Assembly (NCBI GenBank): GCA_023053685.1
Contig: JALIGW010000001.1
Location: 154,000,466-154,064,465, forward strand
Length of the DNA: 64,000 bases
DNA from: Diadophis punctatus similis
Taxonomy: Eukaryota; Chordata; Lepidosauria; Squamata; Dipsadidae
Direction of reading: 5' to 3'
Part shown: one piece after another, positions 1 through 10,740 of the stretch
How the letters are laid out: the number at the start of each line of letters is the position of its first letter
Numbering within the stretch: position 1 is the stretch's first letter
Made by a program: the position numbers and the translations under genes
The notes under the pieces: model-generated
Database searches by the model: none
Told to the model about the DNA's origin: nothing
What the model saw: only the letters and a program-made list of their open reading frames with translations

Positions 1-229
1 GATAATTTAAAATTTACACTGGAACATATGAAGCTAAATCTGACCCATACATCTTACAGTAGAATTCTCAGCAACGTACGAAGTTTCTGTGGCTGACAAT
101 GTCTTCTGTTGAGGTAGACGTTAGAGTTAAAAAGTGGCCTAAACAATGAGAATAATTGAGCCCATTGATTAGTATTAGTATTATGCAATGATTTGGATTC
201 CAAGGTGGTTTCAAGAACACCAAAGACAA

Positions 230-469
230 TCATGATGTATCTGTTGTCTTTAAAGAAGTTGGACTAAGCCTAAGCCATGCAATCCCAGGAAGATATATGT
301 TTGCTGTAAATTGGTTCCAAAAAAGTGCTCTGAGGAGACCCATTCCATATTCGGAATAATCTTTTACTCTTTGAATCCAGGGCAGTCTATCTTCTTCAGT
401 TGATCCATTTAGGATAAAAATATCAAATTCAGTTGCCATTTTTAATTCATTCTCACTCCTATAATTCAT
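230..469 (-). other. Unassigned 79-codon reading frame
   Basis: An open frame from ATG to stop on the minus strand. It is rich in acidic and aromatic residues, with no motif I recognise. The flanking minus-strand sequence has no splice sites I can defend. It could be an old retrocopy fragment or chance. The rest of positions 1-764 shows no repeat I recognise. Confidence 0.15.
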
Positions 470-772
470 CCCAGAACCTTAGCAGCAATGACAAGGAAAG
501 GCGGTAGAATTATTGTGATGGAGAGGGACAAGTGTGCAAACAGCAGTTTTTCACTTGCCCAGCTGCTGCATTAAAACCATCCATTGTAAGATTGTGAGAG
601 GTTGTGGGACCCAGATAATGGATGGATTCAGAGGTAGTGAGTTGGAGGCAATATAGTTCAGAGGTGAGCGACGTGAAAAGGAAACATTTCAAAGAGGCTC
701 TATCTTAATTGGTTTCTATAAGTCTGCTTGGGAACTTTCACATACAGATTGTATTTTTTTAATACTCTAACT

Positions 773-1264
773 CAGTGGTTCCCAACCTTTTTTTGGTCAT
801 GCCCCACCTAAACATCTCTAAAATCTCTAAAAAAAAGAGCCGAGGTGGTGCAGCGGTTAGAGTGGGGTACTTCAGGCCACTTTAGCTGACTGTGATCCGC
901 AGGTCAGTGGTTCAAATCTCACCGGCTCAAGGTTGACTCAGCCTTCCATCCTTCCGAGGTAGGTAAAATGAGGACCCAGATTGTTGGGGGCAATATAAAT
1001 ATACATTGCTTACTGGTGTAAACTGCTTAGAGAGTGCTTGCACTGTAAATGTCACTAATAAATAATAAATAAATAAATAAATAAATAAAATCTCGATTCC
1101 CCCTCCCAGTGACACATAATTCTTATTATTCAAAAAGTGAACTCCTACTCACACGGAGGAAGCTTAAAAGGCCATTAACTTGGTTTAAACAAGGTTCCAA
1201 TTGCCCCCATTAAAAAATCAAATTGCCCCCCTGTGGGGCATGGGCCCCATGTTGGGAACTACTG
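773..1264. mobile_element. Non-autonomous hAT-type element interrupted by a SINE
   Basis: The termini CAGTGGTTCCCAACC and GTTGGGAACTACTG are inverted repeats. They are flanked by a perfect 8-bp duplication CTCTAACT at 765-772 and 1265-1272. A SINE (837-1088) sits inside, so only about 240 bp belongs to the element. No transposase is visible. The 8-bp duplication and the CAG ends indicate the hAT superfamily. Confidence 0.85.
837..1088 (+). mobile_element. tRNA-derived, MIR-like squamate SINE with (AAAT)n tail
   Basis: The head has a tRNA-type A box (GTGGTGCAGCGGTTAGAGT) and a B box (GGTTCAAATCT near 908). The middle, containing GGTAAAATGAGGACCC, and the tail, with a cell-like 'AACTGCTTAGAGAGTGCTTGC' sense region, resemble the MIR/L2-related layout. 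It ends in (AAAT)n. The short repeat AAAATCTC on both sides (820-827, 1087-1094) is the likely target duplication inside the host hAT element. Confidence 0.85.
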
Positions 1265-1272
1265 CTCTAACT

Positions 1273-2379
1273 GGTATTAAAATGCCTTTCTGAAATCTGT
1301 GTGGTTCTCACTTGAGTTTGCAAATAATAGTAAATGGTGTCTGCTGTGTTTTAAACTGTTTGTGGAAGGCAGTTGGAAGGAAGTCAAGTTGTGAGGATGT
1401 TCCAAAGTATTTCAGTTGTGAGGATGTTCCAAAGAGGCAGTTTTGCTACCAAGAAGTCGTGCCTCCTGGTTTTGGCTACCATGCCCACCCTATAGGGAAC
1501 CGTATGTTGCTTCTCTTGGAAAAATGATACGGGTCAGGGTAATTCTACTAGGAGAATCCCTCCTGAAGGTACCCTAGTGCCAAGCTGTAGAAGGTTTTAT
1601 GGCACCTTAAATTACACCCAGTAACCTAAGGGCAACTGACACAGGGTCGATAGACTTGTAGCAGAGATGACATATGCTCCCAACTTCTGGGTTCAGCGAA
1701 CACAAAGGTTGCTGGATCATTTGTAGCTCTCGGTGGTTTTTAATAACAGCCCTAAGTACAGCATGTTAGTGGTAGCCCAAATGGATAGTGTTAAGGCATG
1801 AGCTACTATAGCAAAGTCCTCCCACCCCAGGGAAGCTGGCCAAAAGTCCCCTGGTCACTGCCTCCAATTGCTGCTTATGCAGATGCTATGAATATAATGT
1901 AATAAAAATGACTAGTTCTGTTCTGAGAGAGTGAGATATAGGCAGTTGGGCGTATACTGTAGGGTAGAACTATTAGGCTTGATTTATTTTAAAGCAACAG
2001 ACTGAGGTCTTCAGGAGCCCATCCCCATTTGGCCCTTGGTTTTGCCCATTAGTGAAAAATACTGGCCTCCTTCAAGATCCAGAGACTCACGTTCCCTGAT
2101 CTCTTGAAGAAGGAGAATGCCATATTTTCCAGTTTCATTTAGAATCAACGACAATTTCATTTTTAGCACCAGCCAGCAATATTCCAAGAGATCAGCAGGA
2201 TTTTCTGTTGATCCCTCTGAAGTCAGTTGAATGATAGGCGACTGGCAATATTTGCAAAGGGGGAATCGGAGGCCTTATTAATAAGAATGTTTCAGTGGCA
2301 TCCTATCTTGACAACATCTTTATCCAAAGTACAGGAGAACGTTCACTTTAGGTAGGTATAATGTGTTGCCTTCTGCAGG
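1273..2379. other. No gene recognised; short tandem duplication
   Basis: This stretch is AT-rich to mixed composition with no assignable repeat. It contains a 27-bp direct duplication starting at 1387 and 1414 (AGTTGTGAGGATGTTCCAAAG in both copies). Confidence 0.5.
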
Positions 2380-2765
2380 GTTAGAAGAGAGATTCCACTG
2401 TATCCTTATGCAGGAAAGTTGCTCTCCTGTCTATTTGGAAGAACTTGAACCAGTTGTTCATGTCTTCTTTTGCTGCCCTTTTATTCAGTGTAATGCGGGA
2501 CTTAATTATACTTCCATTAAGAAACTATCCAGGGAGTTCAGAATATCCCTTTATCTTCTTTTAGTTGATAAGTGAATGATAGTTTCCAGGAGAGCTGCAA
2601 TATTCTGCTCTCTCACCATTGTAACACAGAATCTTACAGCTTTGCTATGTAGTGAAATTAGGACATAATTTCATAGAGTCTTAATGTTATTGTTTTAAAC
2701 TTTAGATTGCAAAGGCACTGTGTGTTATATGATTATTGAGCATGACTAAATAAATTAAAAATACA
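2380..2765 (+). mobile_element. Probable 3' end of an old non-LTR retrotransposon
   Basis: The translation around 2363-2575 resembles the cysteine-rich C-terminus of a sauropsid LINE: 'EHVLxxCP'-like VVHVFFCCPF, then a serine/arginine segment, then 'LLxD'. This is followed in another frame by a 'VAxFCxxA'-like stretch and a terminal ATGACTAAATAAATTAAAA. It is heavily decayed. I cannot fix the clade (R4/Dong or another group). Confidence 0.4.
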
Positions 2766-3966
2766 AGATGCAAGGTCTCTTTAAAATAAAAGTTCTATTC
2801 AGTAGTGAGCTATATATTTGCATGATCAGAACTACGGTATATAAGGAAAAGCCTATACATATTAAGGAATAAAATCTGAAGCAGGCTGCCTTCTTCATTC
2901 TGTTAGCCTCTGTAGATTATAAAAGGATAGGAATCGGGGTGTCTGCAAGCTTTGGTCAAAAAAATTCAAGTCCAATGTACTATAATCTCAGCTCTATCTG
3001 AGATTTAGCTCTCAGCTCTATCACTTTTTTTTTAAAGTGCATTATACAGTGAGAATATGTGAGATCTATGGAAAATATATAAAAATTAAAATGTTGAGAA
3101 ATGGAAAGAATGAAAATAAGAATAACAAATTGAGAAACAAGCATTGTGGAAAACACTTAACAATTGGAACATGGGAATTTGAAATGTTGAGATAGACTCC
3201 TTGGACAATTCAAACTGGAAAAAGTCAATGGAACCATTTATAGTAGAAGCTATATTATTTCGTGGGGGATGGAGATAACAGCATTAATTTTTAGGAAAGT
3301 TGGGATTGTGAAGTTGAATGGGCAGATGACTGGAAGTAATGACAGATAATTACTGCTAGAAATATTAGCTACAAGGAAGGGCAAATTGCAAATAACCTAT
3401 GAAACTAAGGAACCCACCTTTTTTCAGCATTAAAAAATCTGTCTATTGTAATGGTGAAACCATATTGCTCTGACCACTACAATTTCATGTTTCTAAAAAT
3501 TCTTTGGGGAATTCGATTTTTTCTAAGGGTTGTCAAACTTTTTAGAAATTTTGGCTTTTTTATTTCATTTTTGAAACTGATGAGAAATTTCAGTGGTATG
3601 AACCTTGGAAATCTGAATACTTCAGCAACTTGTTCCTTGGGTCTGAAGGGTCAACTGATTGATTAATTGGGTTACTCTCCCCAAGAGGTCAAACTGGAAC
3701 AAGATTTAAAATAGAGTGTCCTTTCAGAAAGTGATGAGCCAGGTAGTAAATGAAGAATCAACGCAGTCCTGGAGTTTTGGAATTTACTGGCCAGGAACAC
3801 TACATAATTAATTTATTCCATGAAATAGTCTGCATACTAATAACCATTGCAATACTGATACAAGTATTGTTTGGAATCATCTGCTATATATAATGCAAGC
3901 TCTTTTTTAGTGAAGTTTTGGGATGTTGAGAGAAAAGTGATGTAGTGTCAGCCTGATGAGGTAGAC
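2766..3966. other. AT-rich, no feature recognised
   Basis: There are no long conserved frames. The 71-codon plus-strand frame at 3451-3666 is hydrophobic and AT-driven and is probably chance. Confidence 0.5.
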
Positions 3967-4101
3967 CAGGAGTGTCAAACTCGCGGTGTCATGTTGTCGT
4001 CATATGATGTATCACAACTTTTTTCCCCTTCGCTAAAATGGGGGTAGGCGTGGCCAGCACGTAACACATCTGGCCCGTGGACCGCAAGTTTGACACCCCT
4101 G
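3967..4101. mobile_element. 135-bp hAT-type MITE (CAGGGGTGTCAAACT family)
   Basis: The ends CAGGAGTGTCAAAC and GTTTGACACCCCTG form a terminal inverted repeat. A perfect 8-bp duplication AGGTAGAC lies at 3959-3966 and 4102-4109. The interior carries the family core GGCGTGGCCAGC. Related copies lie at 26975, 28965, 30951, 38178 (truncated) and 58886 (long form). Confidence 0.9.
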
Positions 4102-4294
4102 AGGTAGACCAAACATAAAACATAACCAGATGAACAGTTTATACTTTAAATTCAAGCTATAATTAATAGAATTTTGCAAATCTAAATGTACTTCTCTCCG
4201 CTATTACTTTTCCCAAACTAGGGAGGGTCTCTTCTGAGCCTTTTGTTCCATCCACATTCCTGCTGCAGAGTCAGCTTCTTTTATCAGACTGTTC

Positions 4295-4523
4295 CAGAGG
4301 TGGGTTCGTACCGGTTCTAGAACTGTTAGTAAAGTGATGATGACGTCACGGAGCCAGTTCTGTTGGTGCCGGTCCATGGCCGCCATCTTGGATGTTGCTT
4401 CTGCACAGAAGCTAATTTTTGCTTCTGCGCATGCGCAAAAGCTATTTTTTTATTGCTGCGGGGGCGCGCGCATGGCACGACCCTGAGCAAACCGGCAGCA
4501 AAACCATCCACAACCCACTCCTG
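4295..4523. mobile_element. 229-bp GC-rich hAT-type MITE (CAGnGGTGGGTT family)
   Basis: The termini CAGAGGTGGGTTCGTACCGG and ...CACAACCCACTCCTG are flanked by a perfect duplication GACTGTTC (4287-4294 and 4524-4531). The interior has a YY1-like GCCGCCATCTTGG at 4379-4391 and an exact TGCGCATGCGCA palindrome at 4426-4437. Related elements lie at 13886, 35186, 45097 and 59736. Confidence 0.85.
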
Positions 4524-4531
4524 GACTGTTC

Positions 4532-6140
4532 CCTTGGCTGGGTCTTTCTATTGTGTCTCCCAAGATCATTCTCACATACTATTACACATAATAAATTGAG
4601 TCTTATATTGCTAAATGTAAATGCCCATCAGAAGCTTGCAGCATATTTAGATTGTGACATTTAGGCATTAATTTCTAGATATTTAGGTATACTGAGGAAG
4701 CAATAATGTCCTTGTCCTTTTTTATGGTCTGTGAATTCTTCTTGCTTTAGATTTTTGGAAGAATTTGAAAGAACAGTCCTATATCAAATTTGGACATTAT
4801 TCATAAAAGATTGGAAATGAAACAGCATTTCATTTGGAAATTACCGGTATTTTCCCATTAACATGACAAGATCTTCAGAGGTAATTTTAAGAAGAGTGCT
4901 ATTTGTGGTCAAATATGTTTGTCACATATGCACTTTGTGTAGAAAGAGTGCAGAAAACCATTATTTTAACTGTCATTTTGCATTTTTAAAAGATAAAAAC
5001 TCAAATTTAACTGTCATAACTTCTTAGAATTTTGACTACTCCTCTCTAGTGTTCAAGAATTTTGTTCTACTGATTTAAATTAGAATATATGCCATGTTTC
5101 AATTGCTTCATGTGACTTACAGTAGATAAAATATGTTAATTTGTGTAAATGCTTTTCTGAGTGCAAATGCTTATGCTGAAAGCACACTTATCTTTAAAGC
5201 TGCATGTCTTTCATTCTTGGTTTCTTTTATATGCACATTTTAGGTTTTAATGCATGTCTTAATATTTTAGGAGACTTTTTAAAGAGAATATTTGAAGCTA
5301 CATAGAGTAATTCTCCTTACTTCATAAATATTCATAAGTTCATAGAAAATCTTGTTTGAATTGCGAGCTTTTTTCTTCAGTTTTTCTACTAGTGTTTTTG
5401 TGCTTTCTTTCACTGCCATAAATTAGCAAATCTGGGAAACTGGTTCTGCTGACATGATAAATCATTGTGTAACAGAAAAATCAAACTATTTTCTATGGTT
5501 ATCATCTGTTAGCTTCATATCTTGGAATTGGTAACTCGCAGGTTCTATTTACATGACATACTTAACTAGATTAATGGGGTTTAGCATATCACGGCAACAT
5601 TTAGACAAACCAGCAGTGAACTAGGAGAGGGTTATCTGTAGAGTTCCGTGGCTTAACAGGACATTATTCTCTGGCCCTTATAGTGAAACAGAGATTAAAG
5701 CCTCAGGGTGGCTAATGTGTATGGGTATGTATGAGGGAGAATATATGGAATGGCAAAAAGAAATGAAGGTGGTTAAACTTTTCTGTGCAGTCCACAGTAC
5801 TGCCAAATGTAGTTGAGGCCTATGAATTTTAAAACTTTTTAAAATAAAAAATTAGGATTAAAAAATTGTAAGGATGTTACAGTTTCGTAGCTTTCTTTAA
5901 GGCCTATGGGAGAACTTGGAAAATGGTTACACACTCCTGGTGAATTCGTTAGTTGTGGGAGCAGCTAAATTGATTATTTTTATCATACAGAATCATCATA
6001 AACAATGTTACTATTCAGTTTAGTCAATATGCTGCAATTATTTCTCTTCAAACATTATTATTAAAACAGATACTTAAAACTGGTTCACCTACTCTGACAT
6101 AAGGAGAGGCCTGAGACCTTTTTCTCTTTGAAAGACAAAG
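4532..6140. other. AT-rich unique DNA, nothing recognised
   Basis: No repeat or coding signature was recognised. The block around 5100-5480 has few simple repeats and could hold conserved non-coding sequence, but that needs cross-species alignment. Confidence 0.4.
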
Positions 6141-6185
6141 CATTCATTCATTCATTCATTCATTCATTCATTCATTCATTCATTC
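6141..6185. repeat. (CATT)n microsatellite
   Basis: An uninterrupted run of about 11 CATT units. Confidence 0.95.
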
Positions 6186-6844
6186 GGTTTATGCACCACC
6201 TGAAATCTTATGTTTATTAGGATTTCCAAAACAGAACATAGTACAGAAATCAGAATTATGTTTAATTAAAATAGTACAATTTAAAATTACTTCACCAGAT
6301 TAAGTATTAAAATTAATGAGCTAAAATGTGTTCAGCATAGCATGGTTGGTGATAATTAATTTGAATATTTATTATACCTTGCCCTGAATAGATAGATGAC
6401 CTTTCCCACTGCTTTTATGTACTGTAGATGTTGAATGGAATGGGGGGGGGGGATGAATTTTATAAAATTTTACCAAATGGGCTTGGTCTTGTGCTGGAAT
6501 CTTCAAGGAAAACAAAATAAAATTATTTATTTAGTAGTGTAAATTCTGTTCCACTATTATCTTTGCATATCCAATCCAAAATGGGAGAGCAGTGAGAACT
6601 CTCCTCCCCTCCCCTCTCCTCATTGTGCTGGTGACATAAGTAAAAAAATGGTTTCTACTGTAAGAGAGAGATTGTCTCCAGTGGGAAGTCTTCATGTGCA
6701 TGGGAACATTTTCATATGAGCTGAACGCTGGCAGTGGATGGTTACTGCTTGTGTGGCAGTGGCTATATGTGGAGTTATAAATTTCAATTAACTGAGCTGT
6801 ATGTGAAGTGATTGGCTCTTACTTACCTTATTATATACCTACTT
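6186..6844. other. AT-rich, no gene; 11-G homopolymer
   Basis: It contains an uninterrupted run of 11 G at 6442-6452 and is otherwise unassigned. Confidence 0.5.
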
Positions 6845-7080
6845 GGAGTCTTGGTGGCGGAGTGTTTAGAATGCAGTACTTCAGGCTACTTCTGCTGACT
6901 GCCAGCTGCCAGCAGTTTGGCAGTCCAAGTCTCATCAGCTCAAGGTTGACTCAGCCTTCCATTCTTCTGAGGTGGGTAAAATGGGGATCCAGATTGTTGA
7001 GGGCAATATGCTGACTCTGTAAACTGCTTAGAGAGGGCTGTAAAGCAATGTGAAGCGATATATAAGTGCTATTGCTATTA
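6845..7080 (+). mobile_element. MIR-like squamate SINE, diverged copy
   Basis: Same family as the SINE at 837. The head is GGTGGCGGAGTGTTTAGAATG and the middle is GGTTGACTCAGCCTTCCATT. The tail reads TGTAAACTGCTTAGAGAGGG and ends in (GCTATT)n rather than (AAAT)n, so this is a different tail subtype. Confidence 0.8.
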
Positions 7081-8020
7081 GATGAAAAAGAGAGGCAAAG
7101 AAATGATCTCTTCTTTTCTTGTATTAAAATGAGTATGTAAAGATAACACCTGAACAGGGCTAAAGTCATACACAAGATTAGCACTGGTTAAATAAAGTGT
7201 GTTACAAATTTCTGGTCTGAAGATAATAATTCATAGTGCTTCATCATTTATAAGATGGAATGCATACTATGTAAGGGGAAAATGAAAGTCATGTTCACTG
7301 CTGTAGAATTTTCAGAGTTTAGTGCCAGATGATAATAAATGCCCAGTCAACAGTAATACTAGTCTGTGTAATGAGAACATCAATGTAGATAAATCAAACA
7401 TTATTGAAAACATTTTTCCTTAGTAAAAGGGAAATAAAACGCACTAGCTGGATATTATTCACTGTTGATTCTTCACATGTAGTAATTGAGTTTAGTATGG
7501 TGGTCATTTAAGCCAACAGTTGTGAAAATGGGACTTTTGTAGGTTAATGTTTTATAGTTTCAATCTATTGTTGTATTAAATGATGAGAAAGGATATCAGA
7601 AATATAGTAAAAAATTTCAGAAATTTGAATTGGAAATTGTTTCATTAAACTATATAAAAATGCATGCAGCTATTACAGTTACTTTGTAATTTAAGACCTT
7701 GTAATTTAGATCTTAAGTCTCCTAATTTTCACAGTTCAAATACTGAAATGATTTGCCTTTAAACCACAGAAAGCTTGAATTATAATGTGGACCACTTTTG
7801 CCATGGATTGCGTATGTAACAGCTTAACACTAACCATTCTAAATGCAGCATTCTGCCCTTATACTGTTATTGTTGATGCCTTCTTTATAGCTTTTCAACT
7901 CCAGCAGAAAAAAGTATCTCTTCTCTTAAAGCTTCAAATTTGTGCTGCTCCATCCTTTGTTTTGCTATGTTAATCTGGGATGTTATGCTTAATGGTTAAG
8001 ATATATTTTAAAGGATTTTA
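7081..8020. other. AT-rich, nothing recognised
   Basis: No recognisable repeat or coding region. The 62-codon frame at 7785-7973 has no motif. Confidence 0.5.
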
Positions 8021-8690
8021 CTAGCACCTTCTAATGTTTACCACCATGGTCTGCAGCATGACCCCTCTGCTGGTGCATGTGGGCCGGACTAGTCCTATAG
8101 GGGTGAGATGGTTCCTCAGAGGGCCTAGACCAGTGATGGCGAACCTTTTTTGGCTTGCGTGCCCACACCCATGCCCTCCCACCGCATATGTACACAACCC
8201 CCATGCCCCCCCACACATGCACACAACACCACCACCCCGCTGCCCCCCGCACATGCGAACAGGCCTCACTGAAGCCTCCGGACTCCTGAAGCCTGGGGAC
8301 GGTGAAAAATGGCCAAACGGGCCAACCCAAAGTTCAGAAACAAACTTCCGGTTTGGCTGTTTTTCACCGTCCCCAGACTTCAGAAAACTTCCCTGAAGCT
8401 TCCAGAGTGCAAAAAACGGCTCAATGGGCAAACCAAAAGTCCATTTTTCTGAAATTTCCGGTTTGCCCATTGGGCCGTTTTTCGCACTCCTGAGGCTTCA
8501 GGGAAGCCTCCTGAAGCCCCCGGAGGGCGAAAATGGCCTTCTCCAAGGCTGAAATCAGGACTGACATAGGGCAATGCCTCATGTGCCCTCTGATATGGCT
8601 CCGCGTGCCTAGACCCATGCCATGAAGTGCTTTAAAGGTGATAACCAACATTTTGGATTGGAATACCATTCCAATTTAATTGAATAGTGT
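8021..8690 (-). mobile_element. Antisense L2 LINE fragment split by a hAT-type element
   Basis: On the minus strand the right part (8615-8669) encodes a segment resembling the L2 reverse transcriptase C-terminus (LVITFKALHGMG). The left part (8021-8130) continues it (LRNHLTPIGL...). The two halves join once the element at 8131-8606 and one copy of its GCCTAGAC duplication are removed. Confidence 0.75.
8131..8606. mobile_element. 476-bp hAT-type element inserted in L2
   Basis: It begins CAGTGATGGCGAACC, the same family as 49044, and is flanked by a perfect 8-bp duplication GCCTAGAC (8123-8130, 8607-8614). The interior is a large imperfect palindrome: the segment around 8275-8400 recurs inverted around 8400-8530. 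The right end stops at a sequence matching the complement of the subterminal GGCACGCGGAGCCAT, so the usual distal repeat is missing or altered there. Confidence 0.8.
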
Positions 8691-9149
8691 TTCTTTCTCC
8701 CAATTTTCTGATTTATTCGAAGGATGTCTGGTATAAACTTAAAAGAGATTAATGCTGGATGGGGGGAGAGGGAAAATCTTCATAACTGATTTCTGCTGAT
8801 AACTCTAAGATAACACAAGGGGAAACTGAGCACTGCACAGAATTGTTGTCTGTGTTTATATACTTTTTTCTTTTTGTGCTTTATAATTGGTGAGAGGAAG
8901 ATGACCTTATATTTAAATTCCCCCTTTTCTGTAAACATGACAATATGAACACATGCATATACACACACAGCATGCTTGATTTATTCAAAATAAAAAATGT
9001 GTTTGTAATTAAAATGTCCTCCCTGTTAGTTTTAACACAATTTTTCTATTATATGTAAAATAGTAAATAGCAAAGCAACTGCTCTATGGTAGACCAATTT
9101 GGGAAAATTGAGCCAGCAGGAAAGTTTATGAAAAATAATTTTCTGTATA
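8691..9149. other. No feature recognised
   Basis: AT-rich, with a short (CA)n-like stretch near 8956-8970. Confidence 0.5.
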
Positions 9150-9537
9150 CAGGTTGCCCTCGACTTACGACCACAATTGAGCCCAAAAGTTGTGTTGCTA
9201 AGTGAAACATTTGTTAAGTGCTCCATTTTACAACCTTTCTTGCCACAGTTGTTAAATGAATCAATGCAGTTGTTAAGTTAGTAATAGGATTGTTAAATTA
9301 ATCTGGCTTCCCCATTGACTTTGCTTGCAAGAAGGTCAGAAAATGGTGATCAGATGACCCCAGGACACTGCAACTGTCGTAAATATGAGACACTCGTCAA
9401 GCATCTGAATTTTGATCATGTGACCATGGGGATGCTGCAATGGTCGTAAGGGTGAAAAACGGTTATAAGTCACTTTTTTCAGTGCCGTTGTAACTTCGAA
9501 TGGTCACTAAATGAAATGTTGCAAGTCAACCAGTATA
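9150..9537. mobile_element. Mariner-like MITE (TAGTCCTCGACTTACGACC family)
   Basis: It opens ACAGGTTGCCCTCGACTTACGACC and ends in the decayed complement GCAAGTCAACCAGTATA. TA borders are consistent with a Tc1/mariner-type duplication. The interior is the family signature of repeated 'GTTAAGTGA' and 'GTCACTAAATGA' motifs with CCCCATTGACTTTGCTTG. Copies lie at 31407, 58181, 44672 (minus) and 51843 (minus). Confidence 0.75.
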
Positions 9538-10287
9538 CTGCTTGTAAGATTATGACTACTATGTAGAAGTTTTCTTTGTAAAGGTTTTCCTCACAGTTAC
9601 TTCCTGCTCTAAAAACTCTTTTCATGTGTTCCTTCTGCCACTAAAAAGCAATTCACTTCTTTCAAGTGAAGGTGCATTAAGTTATAATTGCCAGTTTAGT
9701 CCATGCCCTGTTCATTTGATTTTGTTTCAGACTGGATGTTTTACTGCCAACTAAGAGGAATCACAGATTGCATTTGCAGCTTCAGGTTATTCCAAAGGAC
9801 ACCTTGTGTTTTAGTATAATAAAAAGAAGGAATTAAAGAAAAAATATGTGTTGTTCTAGCGTGATAGAATAAAAAATGAAGTAATGAAAGTATACGTTTT
9901 TGTGCGGTTTGAGAACCTAGTATGCACTATGTCTACTCTATTTAGTGGCATTCCGCCTTTTCGGTTAGGTTGAAGCAACCTAATAAGTATTGCACTTGTC
10001 CTGCAGATACACTTCATGTTCATTCTTATTATGTGAGCAAAGTTCTTTTTTATTACTTCAGCTCCTGGAACAAAGAGAAAAACAAATATCTTTTAGATGG
10101 ATGAATGTCACTAACTTTTTATTTGCTTTTCAAACTCTGAAATTTTAAACTAGTCACTTAATATATCTCTTTTCAGCTGTTATGTATTGCTATCTAAATG
10201 AGGTTTGCCAGGTGACGAGATGTCCAAGGATGCAGTGTTTCCTGGTCTACACCTCTGATATGTTGGGGCACCATCCCAGGGATCTAT
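9538..10287. other. No feature recognised
   Basis: AT-rich DNA without an assignable repeat. Confidence 0.5.
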
Positions 10288-10740
10288 GACAATTTGCCAT
10301 GGCCAACTCATCACAGCCAACTCATGGCCAACTTGCCACACCCAACTCGCTGCAAGACAACTTGCCACGGCCATCTCACCAAAGAGTTACACTAATATCA
10401 AAGTAATGGTGGAATAGAATCCTTAAAAAAAGGATGCAAAAGGAGGGACAGAACGAAATGTGAATGGCAAAAATTAAAATAATTTTTATTTATTTTAAAT
10501 AATGAAATAGAATTGTTAAATCAGAGGTCTTCAAACTTGGCAACTTTAAGACTTGTGGACTTCAATTCCCAGAATTCTCCAGCCAGCTATGCTGACTGGA
10601 GAATACTGGGAGTTGAAGTCCACAAGTCTTAAAGTTGCTAAGTTTGAGGACCCCTGTGTTAAATTGTCCTGCCACGACTTATCCACCGGCGAGTTGGCTG
10701 TGGTGAGTTGGCTGAAGCAAGTTGGCTGTGGCAAGTTGTC
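10288..10740. repeat. Inverted-repeat element built from CAACTTGCCACGGC units
   Basis: The left arm (10288-10380) is a run of diverged 10-15-bp units like CCAACTCATCACAG and CAACTTGCCACGGC. The right arm (10664-10740) has the same units in reverse complement (GAGTTGGCTGTGGTGAGTTGG). The space between holds the younger hAT-type palindrome at 10522. It is probably a non-autonomous DNA element whose terminal repeats are themselves tandem arrays. Confidence 0.6.
10522..10656. mobile_element. 135-bp palindromic hAT-type MITE
   Basis: It is an almost perfect hairpin. The left arm from CAGAGGTCTTCAAACTTGG pairs with a right arm ending TTTGAGGACCCCTG, and the centre is near 10588. A perfect duplication TGTTAAAT flanks it (10514-10521, 10657-10664). 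It resembles the element at 45458 in its central ACTTCAACTCCCAGAATTC-type core. Confidence 0.9.

Noticed and set aside
837..935. tRNA-like A and B boxes (also at 6845, 36198, 36911, 50287, 56975)
   Set aside because: They are SINE heads; no cloverleaf or anticodon arm could be drawn, so they are not tRNA genes.
8021..8574. Overlapping frames up to 149 codons on both strands
   Set aside because: Frames of the palindromic hAT-type element; only the short L2 segments on the minus strand have family similarity.
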